Shown piece by piece: positions 28,787 through 38,163 of a stretch of DNA of 64,000 nucleotides. This DNA is from CAVQRB01 sp963715055 (GTDB lineage: Bacteria > Pseudomonadota > Alphaproteobacteria > Rhodobacterales > Rhodobacteraceae). Where the stretch lies: assembly GCA_963715055.1 (NCBI GenBank), contig CAVQRB010000001.1:62001-126000 (forward strand), in the 5' to 3' direction. Under the pieces are notes generated by a model. That model did not search any database. It had not been told where the DNA came from and was given only the letters and a program-made list of their open reading frames with translations. The stretch's first letter is position 1, and each line of letters begins with the position of its first letter. The position numbers were made by a program, and so were the translations under genes.

Positions 28787-29515
28787 TTGCCCCCGGAAAG
28801 ATGTGCGCCTTTGAACTTCGAAGACCCCAAACTGCTGATCCTCGATTGCGATGGCGTCTTGATCGACAGTGAGGTGATCAGCGCCGATACGCTGATCGAA
28901 CTGCTGGCCGAATACGACATCAACATCGACAGGGCCTTCGTCCGCGGGCATTTTCTGGGGCGCAGCTTCCCGACCGTGAAAGGCCTGGTTCAGGAGCACT
29001 TTGACTTCGGCCTGCCCGAGCGCTTCGAGGCGGACTACCGTGCACGCCTGCTGGCGCGGTTCGAGACCGACCTGCGCCTGATGGAGGGAGTGGAGACGAT
29101 GCTCGACGCGCTCGCCATCCCCAACTGCGTGGCCACGTCGAGCAGCCCGGTCCGTGTGACCAGGTCGCTTGAGTTGACCGGCGTCTTGTCCCGGTTCGAG
29201 GGCCGCATCTTCACCGCCTCCGAAGTGGCGCGGGGCAAGCCTGCGCCTGATCTCTTTCTGCATGCCGCGGCACGTCTTGGCGTCGCGCCAATGGAGTGCC
29301 TTGTGATCGAAGACAGCAGCGTCGGGCTTCAGGCGGCGCTCTCTGCCGGTATGCAGGCGATCTGGTTCACCGGAGGTGCGCATATGGCCGCATCCCGGCA
29401 CCTGGCGATCGAGGTGCCTGGCTTTCCGCAGGGCCCGCATTACCGGATTGACAGTTTCGCCGCCTTGTTCGAGCAGATTCCCTCCCTCGTGCAGCCGGAA
29501 AGGGAGCGCTCCTGA
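28787..29515 (+). CDS. HAD-superfamily phosphatase in the polyol operon
   Basis: A 242-residue HAD hydrolase of the beta-phosphoglucomutase/phosphatase subfamily. The nucleophile motif DCDGVLIDSE (Asp20, Asp22), motif II in VATSSSP, Lys in RGKPAPD and motif IV IEDSSVG are all present. The start is uncertain: no ATG fits, and TTG at 28787 and TTG at 28811 both have AGGAAG- or GGAAAG-like sites. It overlaps the SmoC gene by one base and so belongs to the polyol locus. The substrate is unknown; removal of dead-end polyol or sugar phosphates is a reasonable idea. Confidence 0.8.
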   Translation: MPPERCAPLNFEDPKLLILDCDGVLIDSEVISADTLIELLAEYDINIDRAFVRGHFLGRSFPTVKGLVQEHFDFGLPERFEADYRARLLARFETDLRLMEGVETMLDALAIPNCVATSSSPVRVTRSLELTGVLSRFEGRIFTASEVARGKPAPDLFLHAAARLGVAPMECLVIEDSSVGLQAALSAGMQAIWFTGGAHMAASRHLAIEVPGFPQGPHYRIDSFAALFEQIPSLVQPERERS

Positions 29516-30465
29516 TGGCCGGCAAACCACACCAGGACGAAGCCGCCATCGACCTCGCCGCGCGCGCCGCCTGGATGTATTACCTTGGTGGCATGACGCA
29601 GGACCTCATTGCGAAGGAACTGGGCGTGTCGCGGCAACGGGCGCAGCGGCTGGTGGCGCGGGCCACGTCCGAGGGGCTGATCGCGGTGCGGCTCAACCAT
29701 CCTGTCGCGGCTTGCCTCGAGCTCGAGCGCGATCTCAGGAGACGCTACGGTCTGAGCCTTGCGCGGGTGGCCCCGGCATTGCCGGAAGGAATGGATCCGG
29801 TGATCGCGGTGGCCCCCATGGCCGCTCAGGAAATCGAACGCGCGCTGAAATCCGACGTGCCTCTGGTGATCTCGCTCGGCACAGGCCGGACGCTGCGCAA
29901 ATCCGTCGATGCGATGCCGCCCATGTCCTGCCCGCAGCACAAGCTCGTGTCGCTGATCGGCAATGCCGCGCGGGATGGCTCGGCCACGGTCTATGAAGTG
30001 ATCATGCGGCTTGCCGACAGGGTCGGGGCGCGACACTACCCGCTGGCCTTGCCGCTCATTGCCGATGATGAGGCGGATCGCGACTTCCATCTCGGCCTGC
30101 GCCATGTGCAGCCGGCGCTGGCGCTGGCGCGGCGGGCCGACGTGTCTTTCGTGGGCATTGGCCAGATCGGTGAAGGGGCGCCGCTGATCGTCGACGGGTT
30201 CATCGACCGGGATGGGCTCGACCGACTTCTGGAGCGGGGTGCGGTCGGTGAAATCGTTGGCTGGGCATTCGATTCGGAAGGTCGCTACCTCGATGGCGAT
30301 GTCAATGCGCTCATCAACGGGCTGCGCGCCGATGCTTCCGGCAACCCGGTGGTCTGCGTCGGTGCGGGGACAAGCAAGATCAAGGCCTTGCGCGCCGCTT
30401 TGACGGGGAAACTGGTGTCCGGGCTGATCACGGATGAGACCACTGCACGCCAGATTCTTGCCTGA
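29515..30465 (+). CDS. smoC: SorC-family regulator of polyol use SmoC
   Basis: A 316-residue SorC/DeoR-type regulator. The N-terminal helix-turn-helix reads MTQDLIAKELGVSRQRAQRL (about 26-45). The rest is the SorC sugar-phosphate-binding domain with SLGTGRTL and a C-terminal CVGAGTSK loop. Directly upstream of the smoEFGK transporter, it matches SmoC of the Rhodobacter sphaeroides sorbitol/mannitol operon. It likely senses a polyol or its phosphate. The start is an ATG sharing a base with the preceding stop. Confidence 0.88.
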   Translation: MAGKPHQDEAAIDLAARAAWMYYLGGMTQDLIAKELGVSRQRAQRLVARATSEGLIAVRLNHPVAACLELERDLRRRYGLSLARVAPALPEGMDPVIAVAPMAAQEIERALKSDVPLVISLGTGRTLRKSVDAMPPMSCPQHKLVSLIGNAARDGSATVYEVIMRLADRVGARHYPLALPLIADDEADRDFHLGLRHVQPALALARRADVSFVGIGQIGEGAPLIVDGFIDRDGLDRLLERGAVGEIVGWAFDSEGRYLDGDVNALINGLRADASGNPVVCVGAGTSKIKALRAALTGKLVSGLITDETTARQILA

Positions 30466-30540
30466 AACTGCTTAAAAAGACGACATTTTGAGAAAGTCTT
30501 TGACTTTTACGTGACGTTAGGTGAATAATTGTCGCCATAG

Positions 30541-30554
30541 TGAGCAATCGCTCA
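30541..30554 (+). promoter_or_regulatory. Inverted repeat upstream of smoE, candidate SmoC operator
   Basis: TGAGCAATCGCTCA is a 14-base inverted repeat with 12 symmetric positions, 24 bases before the smoE start and just before its GGGAGGAA ribosome site. Such a site could overlap the transcription start. Assignment to SmoC rests on position only. Confidence 0.45.
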
Positions 30555-30577
30555 TTAACACCTTTTGGGAGGAACTA

Positions 30578-31897
30578 ATGACACTGAAAGTAAGCAGCCT
30601 ATTGGGCGCTTGCGCTGTTGCAGCGCTGTCAACCGCCGCTCTGTCCGAAGAGATCACCGTTGCCACTGTGAACAACGCTGACATGATCACCATGCAGGAG
30701 CTGGCTCCGGCCTGGGAAGCAGCGACCGGCAACACGATCAACTGGGTTGTTCTGGAAGAAAACGTTCTGCGCCAGCGGACGACGACCGACATTGCGACCA
30801 ATGGCGGTTCGTTCGACGTCATGTTCATCGGTGCCTATGAGACGCCGATCTGGGGTGCAAAAGGCTGGCTGACGCCGCTGGACGATTTCGCCGACGATGC
30901 AGCCTATGACCTTGAGGACGTGTTCCCGCTGGTCCGCAACGGCCTGTCCGCCGAGGGAAGCCTCTACGCGGTGCCGCTCTACTCCGAAACCTCGTTCACC
31001 TTCTACCGCACGGACCTGTTCGAAAAGGCCGGCATCGAAGTGCCGAGCGAGCAGATCACCTACACCGAGTTCGCCGAGATGGCGGCCAAGCTGCATGATC
31101 CGGCAAACGGCATCTACGGCACCTGCCAGCGCGGCAAGGCCGGCTGGGGCGAGAACATGGCGTTCGTCGGCACCGTGGCCAACGCCTTCGGTGCTGAATG
31201 GTTCGACATGGACTGGAACCCGCAGCTTGACAGCCCGGAATGGAACGCGGCGATCACCTACTACGTCGATCTCATGACCCAATCGGGCCCTCCGGGAGCA
31301 TCGGCGAACGGTCACAACGAAAACCGTGCGCTGTTCAAGGATGGCAAATGCGCGACCTGGGTTGATGCAACCTCGGCCGCCGGTGACGTGCGTAACCCGG
31401 ATACCTCCGGCGTTGCCGACGTGACCGATTTCTTCAAGGCGCCGATGCAGGTCACCGACAAGGGCACCGGCTGGTTCTGGTCCTGGGCGCTCGCCATTCC
31501 GGCAAGCTCGCAGAAAGCCGACACCGCCAAGGAGTTCCTGAAGTGGGCGACATCGAAGGAATACTTCGAGATGGTTGGTGAAAGCAAAGGTTGGGTCGCT
31601 GTTCCCAGCGGTACGCGCAAATCGGTCGAAGAAGACGCGCGTCGTCTGGAAGCGGCACCTTTCGCGAATACCATCGTGGAGGCAATCCTGTCGGTTAACC
31701 CCGCAGATCCGACCCGCGACCCGGTTCCCTACACCGGCGTTCAGTTTGTCGCGATCCCCGAGTTCCAGGGCATCGGCAACTACGTAGGCCAGCAGGTCGC
31801 CGCGGCTCTGGCCGGACAGGCGACAGTCGAAGAAGCACTGGCCAACAGCCAGCAGTTCGCAGTGCGCGAAATGACGAAAGCCGGTTACATCAAGTAA
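30578..31897 (+). CDS. smoE: Polyol ABC importer substrate-binding protein SmoE
   Basis: A 439-residue family 1 extracellular binding protein with a signal peptide cleaved near residue 23 (STAALS-EE). ATG 30578 follows GGGAGGAA; the longer frame lacks support. The gene order smoE-F-G-K-S-mtlK equals the sorbitol/mannitol operon of Rhodobacter sphaeroides, so mannitol and sorbitol are the expected ligands. A GC-rich hairpin follows the stop, which should raise its transcript over that of the permeases. Confidence 0.93.
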   Translation: MTLKVSSLLGACAVAALSTAALSEEITVATVNNADMITMQELAPAWEAATGNTINWVVLEENVLRQRTTTDIATNGGSFDVMFIGAYETPIWGAKGWLTPLDDFADDAAYDLEDVFPLVRNGLSAEGSLYAVPLYSETSFTFYRTDLFEKAGIEVPSEQITYTEFAEMAAKLHDPANGIYGTCQRGKAGWGENMAFVGTVANAFGAEWFDMDWNPQLDSPEWNAAITYYVDLMTQSGPPGASANGHNENRALFKDGKCATWVDATSAAGDVRNPDTSGVADVTDFFKAPMQVTDKGTGWFWSWALAIPASSQKADTAKEFLKWATSKEYFEMVGESKGWVAVPSGTRKSVEEDARRLEAAPFANTIVEAILSVNPADPTRDPVPYTGVQFVAIPEFQGIGNYVGQQVAAALAGQATVEEALANSQQFAVREMTKAGYIK

Positions 31898-31909
31898 CCG
31901 CCTCCCTGG

Positions 31910-31938
31910 GCGGGCCGGAGCATCAAGCGCCGGCCCGC
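31910..31938 (+). terminator. GC hairpin after smoE
   Basis: A perfect 9-bp stem (31910-31918 with 31930-31938) with an 11-base loop and a TTT tail, 13 bases after smoE. A weaker hairpin (31977-31981 with 31986-31990) follows. Probably a partial terminator or RNA-stabilising element within the operon. Confidence 0.6.
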
Positions 31939-32033
31939 TTTGGGCCTCATCACTTCCATGCTAGTATTTTGGCAAGGACCCCCTAGGGTCTTTCCTTGAA
32001 TGCTGACCAAGCTTCGCGGGGAGGGCGAACCAT

Positions 32034-32906
32034 ATGTCGACCAAAGCTTCCAGAACTTCTGCCAGGCTGATGATCTCCCCCGCGGTGATCTTGCTGCTGG
32101 GATGGATGATCATTCCTCTCGGCATGACCCTCTATTTCTCGTTCCTGCGCTACAACCTGCTGCAGCCGGGGGACAACCCGTTCGTCGGATGGGAGAACTA
32201 CTACTGGTTCTTCACCGATCCCAGCTTCAGCGCCGCGATGTGGAACACGCTGATCCTTGTCGGCGGCGTGCTGACGATCACGACACTGGGCGGCATTTGC
32301 TTTGCGCTCTTGCTCGACCGGCCGATGTTCGGGCAGGGCATCATCCGGATCATGGTCATCGCCCCGTTCTTCGTGATGCCCACCGTGTCCGGTCTGGTCT
32401 GGAAGAACATGTTCATGAACCCGGTGAATGGCATTTTCGGCCAGATCGCCACCGGCTTGGGGTTCCAGCCGATCGATTTCTTCGGCCAGATCCCGATGGC
32501 GTCGATCATCTTCATCGTCTCGTGGATGTGGCTGCCCTTTGCCACGCTGATCCTGCTGACCGCATTGCAATCGCTTGACCAGGAGCAACTGGAAGCCGCC
32601 GAGATGGACGGGGCCAGCTGGGTGAACCGTTTCTGGTTCATCATGCTGCCGCATCTGGCCCGCGCCATCACCGTGGTGATCCTGATCCAGACGATCTTTC
32701 TGTTGTCGATCTTCGCCGAGATCCTGGTGACCACCAACGGCGGTCCGGGCGTGGCCACAACCAACCTCACCTACCTGATCTATGTCTCGTCGCTGCTGCA
32801 ATACGACGTCGGCATCGGCAGCGCAGGTGGTGTCGTCGCAATCATCCTTGCCAACATCGTCGCATTCTTCCTGATGCGGATGATCGGCAAGAACCTCGAC
32901 GCGTAG
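32034..32906 (+). CDS. smoF: Polyol ABC importer permease SmoF
   Basis: A 290-residue MalF-type permease with a first membrane helix at about 15-38 and an EAA loop reading EAAEMDGASW followed by MLPHL. The ribosome site GGGGAGGG lies nine bases before the ATG. It forms the polyol channel with SmoG. The 136-base gap from smoE holds two hairpins. Confidence 0.94.
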   Translation: MSTKASRTSARLMISPAVILLLGWMIIPLGMTLYFSFLRYNLLQPGDNPFVGWENYYWFFTDPSFSAAMWNTLILVGGVLTITTLGGICFALLLDRPMFGQGIIRIMVIAPFFVMPTVSGLVWKNMFMNPVNGIFGQIATGLGFQPIDFFGQIPMASIIFIVSWMWLPFATLILLTALQSLDQEQLEAAEMDGASWVNRFWFIMLPHLARAITVVILIQTIFLLSIFAEILVTTNGGPGVATTNLTYLIYVSSLLQYDVGIGSAGGVVAIILANIVAFFLMRMIGKNLDA

Positions 32907-32919
32907 GGGAGGACCTGAC

Positions 32920-33753
32920 ATGGCACGCGCAGTCTCGAACACGACCAAGATCTGGAATACGGCCACCGCAGGCACGCTTGGGTTCCTGATGTTCTTCCCG
33001 ATCCTGTGGATCCTGATCCTCGCCTTCAAGACCGAAGAGGACGCGATCCGGGCCCCTCTGCAGGTTCTGTTCGGCTCCGGCTGGACCATGGAAAGCTTCG
33101 CCGCCGTGCAGGCCCGGTCGGACTATTTCAGGCACTTCATGAACTCGGTCATCATCTCTGTCGGCTCGACCTTCCTGGGTCTTTTGATCGCGATCCCGGC
33201 GGCCTGGGCGATGGCCTTTGTGCCCGCCAAGCGGACCAAGGACGTGCTGATGTGGATGCTGTCGACCAAGATGCTGCCGCCCGTCGGTGTGCTGATCCCG
33301 ATCTATCTGATCTTCCGCGATCTTGGATTGCTGGATACCCGGATCGGCCTCACCTTCGTTCTGATGATGATCAACCTGCCGATCATCATCTGGATGCTCT
33401 ACACCTACTTCAAGGAAATCCCCGGCGAGATCCTCGAGGCGGCGCGGATGGACGGGGCCTCCCTGAAAGAGGAAATCATCTATGTGCTGACGCCGATGGC
33501 GATCCCGGGCATGGCCTCGACAGTCTTGCTCTGCATCATCCTGGCCTGGAACGAAGCCTTCTGGACGTTGAACCTGACCGCGGCAAAGGCCGCACCTCTG
33601 ACGGCCTTCATCGCGAGCTACTCGAGCCCCGAGGGCCTGTTCTACGCCAAACTCAGCGCGGCCTCGATCATGGCGATCGCGCCGATCCTCATCATGGGCT
33701 GGTTCAGCCAGAAACAACTTGTCCGGGGTCTGACCTTCGGCGCTGTGAAGTAA
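32920..33753 (+). CDS. smoG: Polyol ABC importer permease SmoG
   Basis: A 277-residue MalG-type permease. The EAA loop reads EAARMDGASL. The first helix (about 17-38) follows a short basic N terminus. It lies 13 bases after smoF with GGGGAGGA as ribosome site and 11 bases before smoK. It partners SmoF. Confidence 0.94.
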   Translation: MARAVSNTTKIWNTATAGTLGFLMFFPILWILILAFKTEEDAIRAPLQVLFGSGWTMESFAAVQARSDYFRHFMNSVIISVGSTFLGLLIAIPAAWAMAFVPAKRTKDVLMWMLSTKMLPPVGVLIPIYLIFRDLGLLDTRIGLTFVLMMINLPIIIWMLYTYFKEIPGEILEAARMDGASLKEEIIYVLTPMAIPGMASTVLLCIILAWNEAFWTLNLTAAKAAPLTAFIASYSSPEGLFYAKLSAASIMAIAPILIMGWFSQKQLVRGLTFGAVK

Positions 33754-33764
33754 GGAATAGACGC

Positions 33765-34765
<1,001 letters not shown>

Positions 34766-34769
<4 letters not shown>

Positions 34770-35530
34770 AACGGGTGGCCGGAAAAGTGGCGCTGGTGAC
34801 CGGCGGCGCGCGGGGCATTGGCAGCGCGATCTGCGAGGCGCTGGCCCAGGCTGGCGCAAAGGTCGCCGTGTCGGACCTGCGGCTGGAGGAGGCCAAGGTG
34901 ACGGCCGATGCCATCGGCGGCATGGCGGTCGAGATGAACGTCATGGATTTCGACGCCATCAAGCGCGGTGTGCGGCAGGTCGAGGAAACCCTTGGCGGGA
35001 TAGACATCCTTGTGAACAACGCGGGCATCTTCAGCATGGCCTCGATCGACAAGATCACACCCGAGGACTATCGCCGCCAGTACGACATCAATGTCGGCGG
35101 CACGATCTTTGCCTGCCAGGCCGTGGTGCCGGGCATGAAGAAGCGCGGCGGCGGGGCGATCATCAACTTTTCGTCGCAGGCGGGGCGGCGCGGAGAGCCC
35201 AACATCACGATCTATTGCTCGACCAAGGCGGCGGTGATCTCGATCACTCAGTCTTTGGCGCTGGAACTGGCGGGCGACAACATTCGCGTCAACGCCATCG
35301 CACCCGGCGTGATCGACACGCCGATGTGGGACGTGGTCGACGCTCAATTCGCCGAATACGAGAACAAGCCCAGGGGCCAGAAGAAACGTGAGGTCGGCGA
35401 GGCCGTCCCGCTGGGCCGCATGGGCGATCCGAAAGACGTGGCCGACCCGGTCGTATTCCTCGCCTCGGACGAGGCCCGTTACATCACCGCCCAGACCTTG
35501 AACGTCGATGGCGGCAATTGGATGAGCTGA
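34766..35530 (+). CDS. smoS: Sorbitol dehydrogenase SmoS (short-chain dehydrogenase)
   Basis: A 254-residue short-chain dehydrogenase. Cofactor loop TGGARGIG (12-19), NNAG (84-87) and the catalytic Tyr150/Lys154 pair (YCSTK) are intact. In Rhodobacter the gene at this place encodes the NAD-dependent sorbitol dehydrogenase that yields fructose. Overlap of four bases with smoK and one base before mtlK indicates tight cotranslation. Confidence 0.93.
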
Positions 35531-35531
35531 C

Positions 35532-37034
35532 ATGAAGAAACTCGGCAACGCCACCCTTCCGACCCTCGGCATCGACGTGCCGCGCTATGACCGCAGCGCG
35601 CTCCGGCCCGGCATTCTGCATGTGGGTGTGGGCAATTTCCACCGCGCGCATCAGGCCGTCTATCTCGAGCGCTTGCAGAACGCGCGCTTCGATCCGGCCT
35701 GGGGGCTGGTCGGGGCAGGGGTGCGCGAGCCCGATGCTTTCATGCGCCGGAAACTGGCCGAGCAGGACTGGCTCTACACCGTGGTCGAAGTGGAAGGCAG
35801 CAAGCTCAGCGCAAGCGTTGTGGGCTGCATGATGGATTTCGTGGCCGTCGATCCCGCGACCAATGCGCCGCTCATCGAAGCGATGACCAATCCCGAGACG
35901 CGTATCGTCTCGCTCACCGTCACTGAAGGCGGCTATTTCGTGGACAGCGCCACCGGGCAGTTCGATCTCGCACATCCGCTGGTGGCCGCCGACATCTCGC
36001 ATCCGGGCAGTGGGCACACGGTTTTCGGCGCCATGGTTTCGGCGCTGGCCGCGCGTCGCCTTGCGGGCACGGCGCCCTTTACCGTGATGTCCTGCGACAA
36101 CCTGCCGGGCAATGGCGATGCCGCACGTGCTGCGGTCCTGGGCATCGCCCGGGGGCGGAACGCGGATCTGGCCAAGTGGATCGGCGATCACGTGACCTTC
36201 CCCAATGCCATGGTCGACCGCATCACGCCCGCGACCGGCGATCGCGAACGCAGCACCCTGGCGCAGAAGTTCGGGATCGAGGATAATTACCCGGTCTTTT
36301 GCGAGCCCTTCATCCAATGGGTGCTGGAGGACAGCTTCTGCAACGGGCGTCCCTCGCTTGATGAGGTGGGCGTCACGCTGACGGCGGACATTCACGACTA
36401 CGAAAAGATGAAGATCCGCATTCTGAACGGTGGCCATGCGCTGCTGTGCTACCCGGCGGCGCTGATGGGCATCGAGCTTGCCCATGAGGCGCTTGAGAAC
36501 GACCTGATCCGGGCCTATCTGCGCAAGGTGCTCGAGGACGATGTGCTGGCGCTGGTGCCCACTGTGCCGGGCTTCACCCCCGCGCAGTACCTCGACCTGA
36601 TCTTCCGACGTCTGGACAATACCGGCGTCGCGGATCAGATCGAACGGCTCTGTCATGACGGATCGAACCGGCAACCGAAGTTCACCATTCCTTCGGTGCG
36701 CGACGATCTGGCCAAGGGGCATGTGCCCGTCGGGTTGGCGCTTGGCGCGGCGCTCTGGTGCCGCTACTGCTGCGGCAAGACCGATGCGGGCCGGACCATC
36801 GCGGCCAATGATCCCAACTGGAGCACGCTTCAGGCGACGGCGCTGGCGGCGCAGGAAGCACCGGGGCGCTGGCTTGATCAGTCCGATATCTACGGCGATG
36901 TGGGTCTGGATCCGGCATTCCGGAAGCAATTTGCTGCCTGCCTGCGCTTCTTGCAGGCGCATGGCACTGAGGCGAGCCTGAAGCACTACCTGCAAGGCGC
37001 CGAGTTTTTGAGCGAGAACGCCGACGCGTCCTGA
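35532..37034 (+). CDS. mtlK: Mannitol 2-dehydrogenase MtlK (polyol long-chain dehydrogenase)
   Basis: A 500-residue polyol-specific long-chain dehydrogenase. The N-terminal nucleotide-binding text GVGNFHRAHQA and the catalytic segment with Lys294, Asn299 and His302 (KIRILNGGH) match mannitol 2-dehydrogenase. It oxidises mannitol (and related hexitols) to fructose with NAD. It lies one base after smoS and ends the smo transcript; frk begins 106 bases later. Confidence 0.94.
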   Translation: MKKLGNATLPTLGIDVPRYDRSALRPGILHVGVGNFHRAHQAVYLERLQNARFDPAWGLVGAGVREPDAFMRRKLAEQDWLYTVVEVEGSKLSASVVGCMMDFVAVDPATNAPLIEAMTNPETRIVSLTVTEGGYFVDSATGQFDLAHPLVAADISHPGSGHTVFGAMVSALAARRLAGTAPFTVMSCDNLPGNGDAARAAVLGIARGRNADLAKWIGDHVTFPNAMVDRITPATGDRERSTLAQKFGIEDNYPVFCEPFIQWVLEDSFCNGRPSLDEVGVTLTADIHDYEKMKIRILNGGHALLCYPAALMGIELAHEALENDLIRAYLRKVLEDDVLALVPTVPGFTPAQYLDLIFRRLDNTGVADQIERLCHDGSNRQPKFTIPSVRDDLAKGHVPVGLALGAALWCRYCCGKTDAGRTIAANDPNWSTLQATALAAQEAPGRWLDQSDIYGDVGLDPAFRKQFAACLRFLQAHGTEASLKHYLQGAEFLSENADAS

Positions 37035-37087
37035 TGCAACGGCGTCTTGGGCCCGAGATAAGGCTCGGGGATTGACCCGGTGTTTCT

Positions 37088-37099
37088 GTTACCGATAAC
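37088..37099 (+). promoter_or_regulatory. Imperfect palindrome upstream of fructokinase, LacI-type operator
   Basis: GTTACCGATAAC is a palindrome with one mismatched pair and a central CG, similar in form to GntR/LacI-family operators and to the one upstream of gap. It lies 42 bases before the frk start codon. The regulator is unknown. Confidence 0.4.
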
Positions 37100-37140
37100 G
37101 GACTGCGAGCGGCATTCAGAAGAGTGGGAGACTGGACCAG

Positions 37141-38061
37141 ATGATCCTGTGTTGCGGTGAAGCGCTGATTGACATGATCCCCATCGTCTCCCGCGACGGG
37201 CAGGAGGGGTTCGCCCCCCATGCGGGCGGTGCGGTCTTCAACACGGCCATCGGCCTTGGCCGCCTTGGCGCGCGCACCGGGTTCCTGACCGGTCTCTCGA
37301 CCGATCTCTTCGGCCAGCGCCTTGCTGCGGTCCTTCAGGACAGCCAGGTGGATACGCACTTCTCCATCACCTCCGACAAGCCTACGACCCTGGCCTTCGT
37401 CAAGCTGGACAACGGCCATGCGACCTACACCTTCTACGATGAAAACACCGCCGGCCGCAGCCTGACGCCCGACCAACTGCCCGAATTGCCGCGTGAGGCG
37501 GCAGCGCTCTACTTTGGCGGCATCAGCCTGATCAGCGAGCCCTGTGCCGACTTCTATGCCGCCCTTGCCGCGCGCGAGGCCGGTCAGCGGGTGATCATGC
37601 TCGATCCCAACATCCGCACGGGCTTCATCCGCGACGAAGAGCGGTACCGCAAGCGTCTGGCGGGCATGATCGAGGCTGCTGACATCATCAAGGTCTCGGA
37701 CGAGGATCTGGGCTGGCTGGTGCCGGAGGCTGCAGGCATGGCAGAGAAGGCAGCAATCCTCGCTGCCGGCAAGATCGTGATCGTGACCTGCGGCGGCGAC
37801 GGCGCGCATGCCTTCCTGCCTTCGGGCGCGGCGGTCGAGGTGGCCGCAGAGCGGGTTGTCGTCGTCGATACAGTGGGTGCGGGCGATACGTTCAATTCGG
37901 GCGTGCTCGCGAAGCTTTCGGCAGACGGTTTGCTGAGCCGGTCCGGGCTGTCGGCGATCACCGCGCCGCAGATGCGCGCGGCCCTTGTCCACGGTGCCAC
38001 CGTCGCTGCCGTGACGGTGTCGCGCGCCGGTGCGAACCCGCCCTGGGCCCACGAGTTGTGA
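37141..38061 (+). CDS. Fructokinase, PfkB family
   Basis: A 306-residue ribokinase/PfkB kinase with the catalytic GAGD at 246-249 (Asp249) and the N-terminal glycine pair in HAGGAVFNTA. It should phosphorylate the fructose made by SmoS and MtlK to fructose 6-phosphate; in Rhodobacter sphaeroides a fructokinase gene (mtlZ) follows mtlK in the same way. Its own palindrome and a 106-base gap suggest a separate promoter. Another sugar kinase of the family cannot be excluded. Confidence 0.87.
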   Translation: MILCCGEALIDMIPIVSRDGQEGFAPHAGGAVFNTAIGLGRLGARTGFLTGLSTDLFGQRLAAVLQDSQVDTHFSITSDKPTTLAFVKLDNGHATYTFYDENTAGRSLTPDQLPELPREAAALYFGGISLISEPCADFYAALAAREAGQRVIMLDPNIRTGFIRDEERYRKRLAGMIEAADIIKVSDEDLGWLVPEAAGMAEKAAILAAGKIVIVTCGGDGAHAFLPSGAAVEVAAERVVVVDTVGAGDTFNSGVLAKLSADGLLSRSGLSAITAPQMRAALVHGATVAAVTVSRAGANPPWAHEL

Positions 38062-38163
38062 AGAAATAAAACCTGTCGAAGGTGGCAGGCCGATGCTAAC
38101 CATATGACTGACCCGAAACGGCGCCCTCCCACGCCGTAGAACCGCAAAGAGATCGTAAAACCT

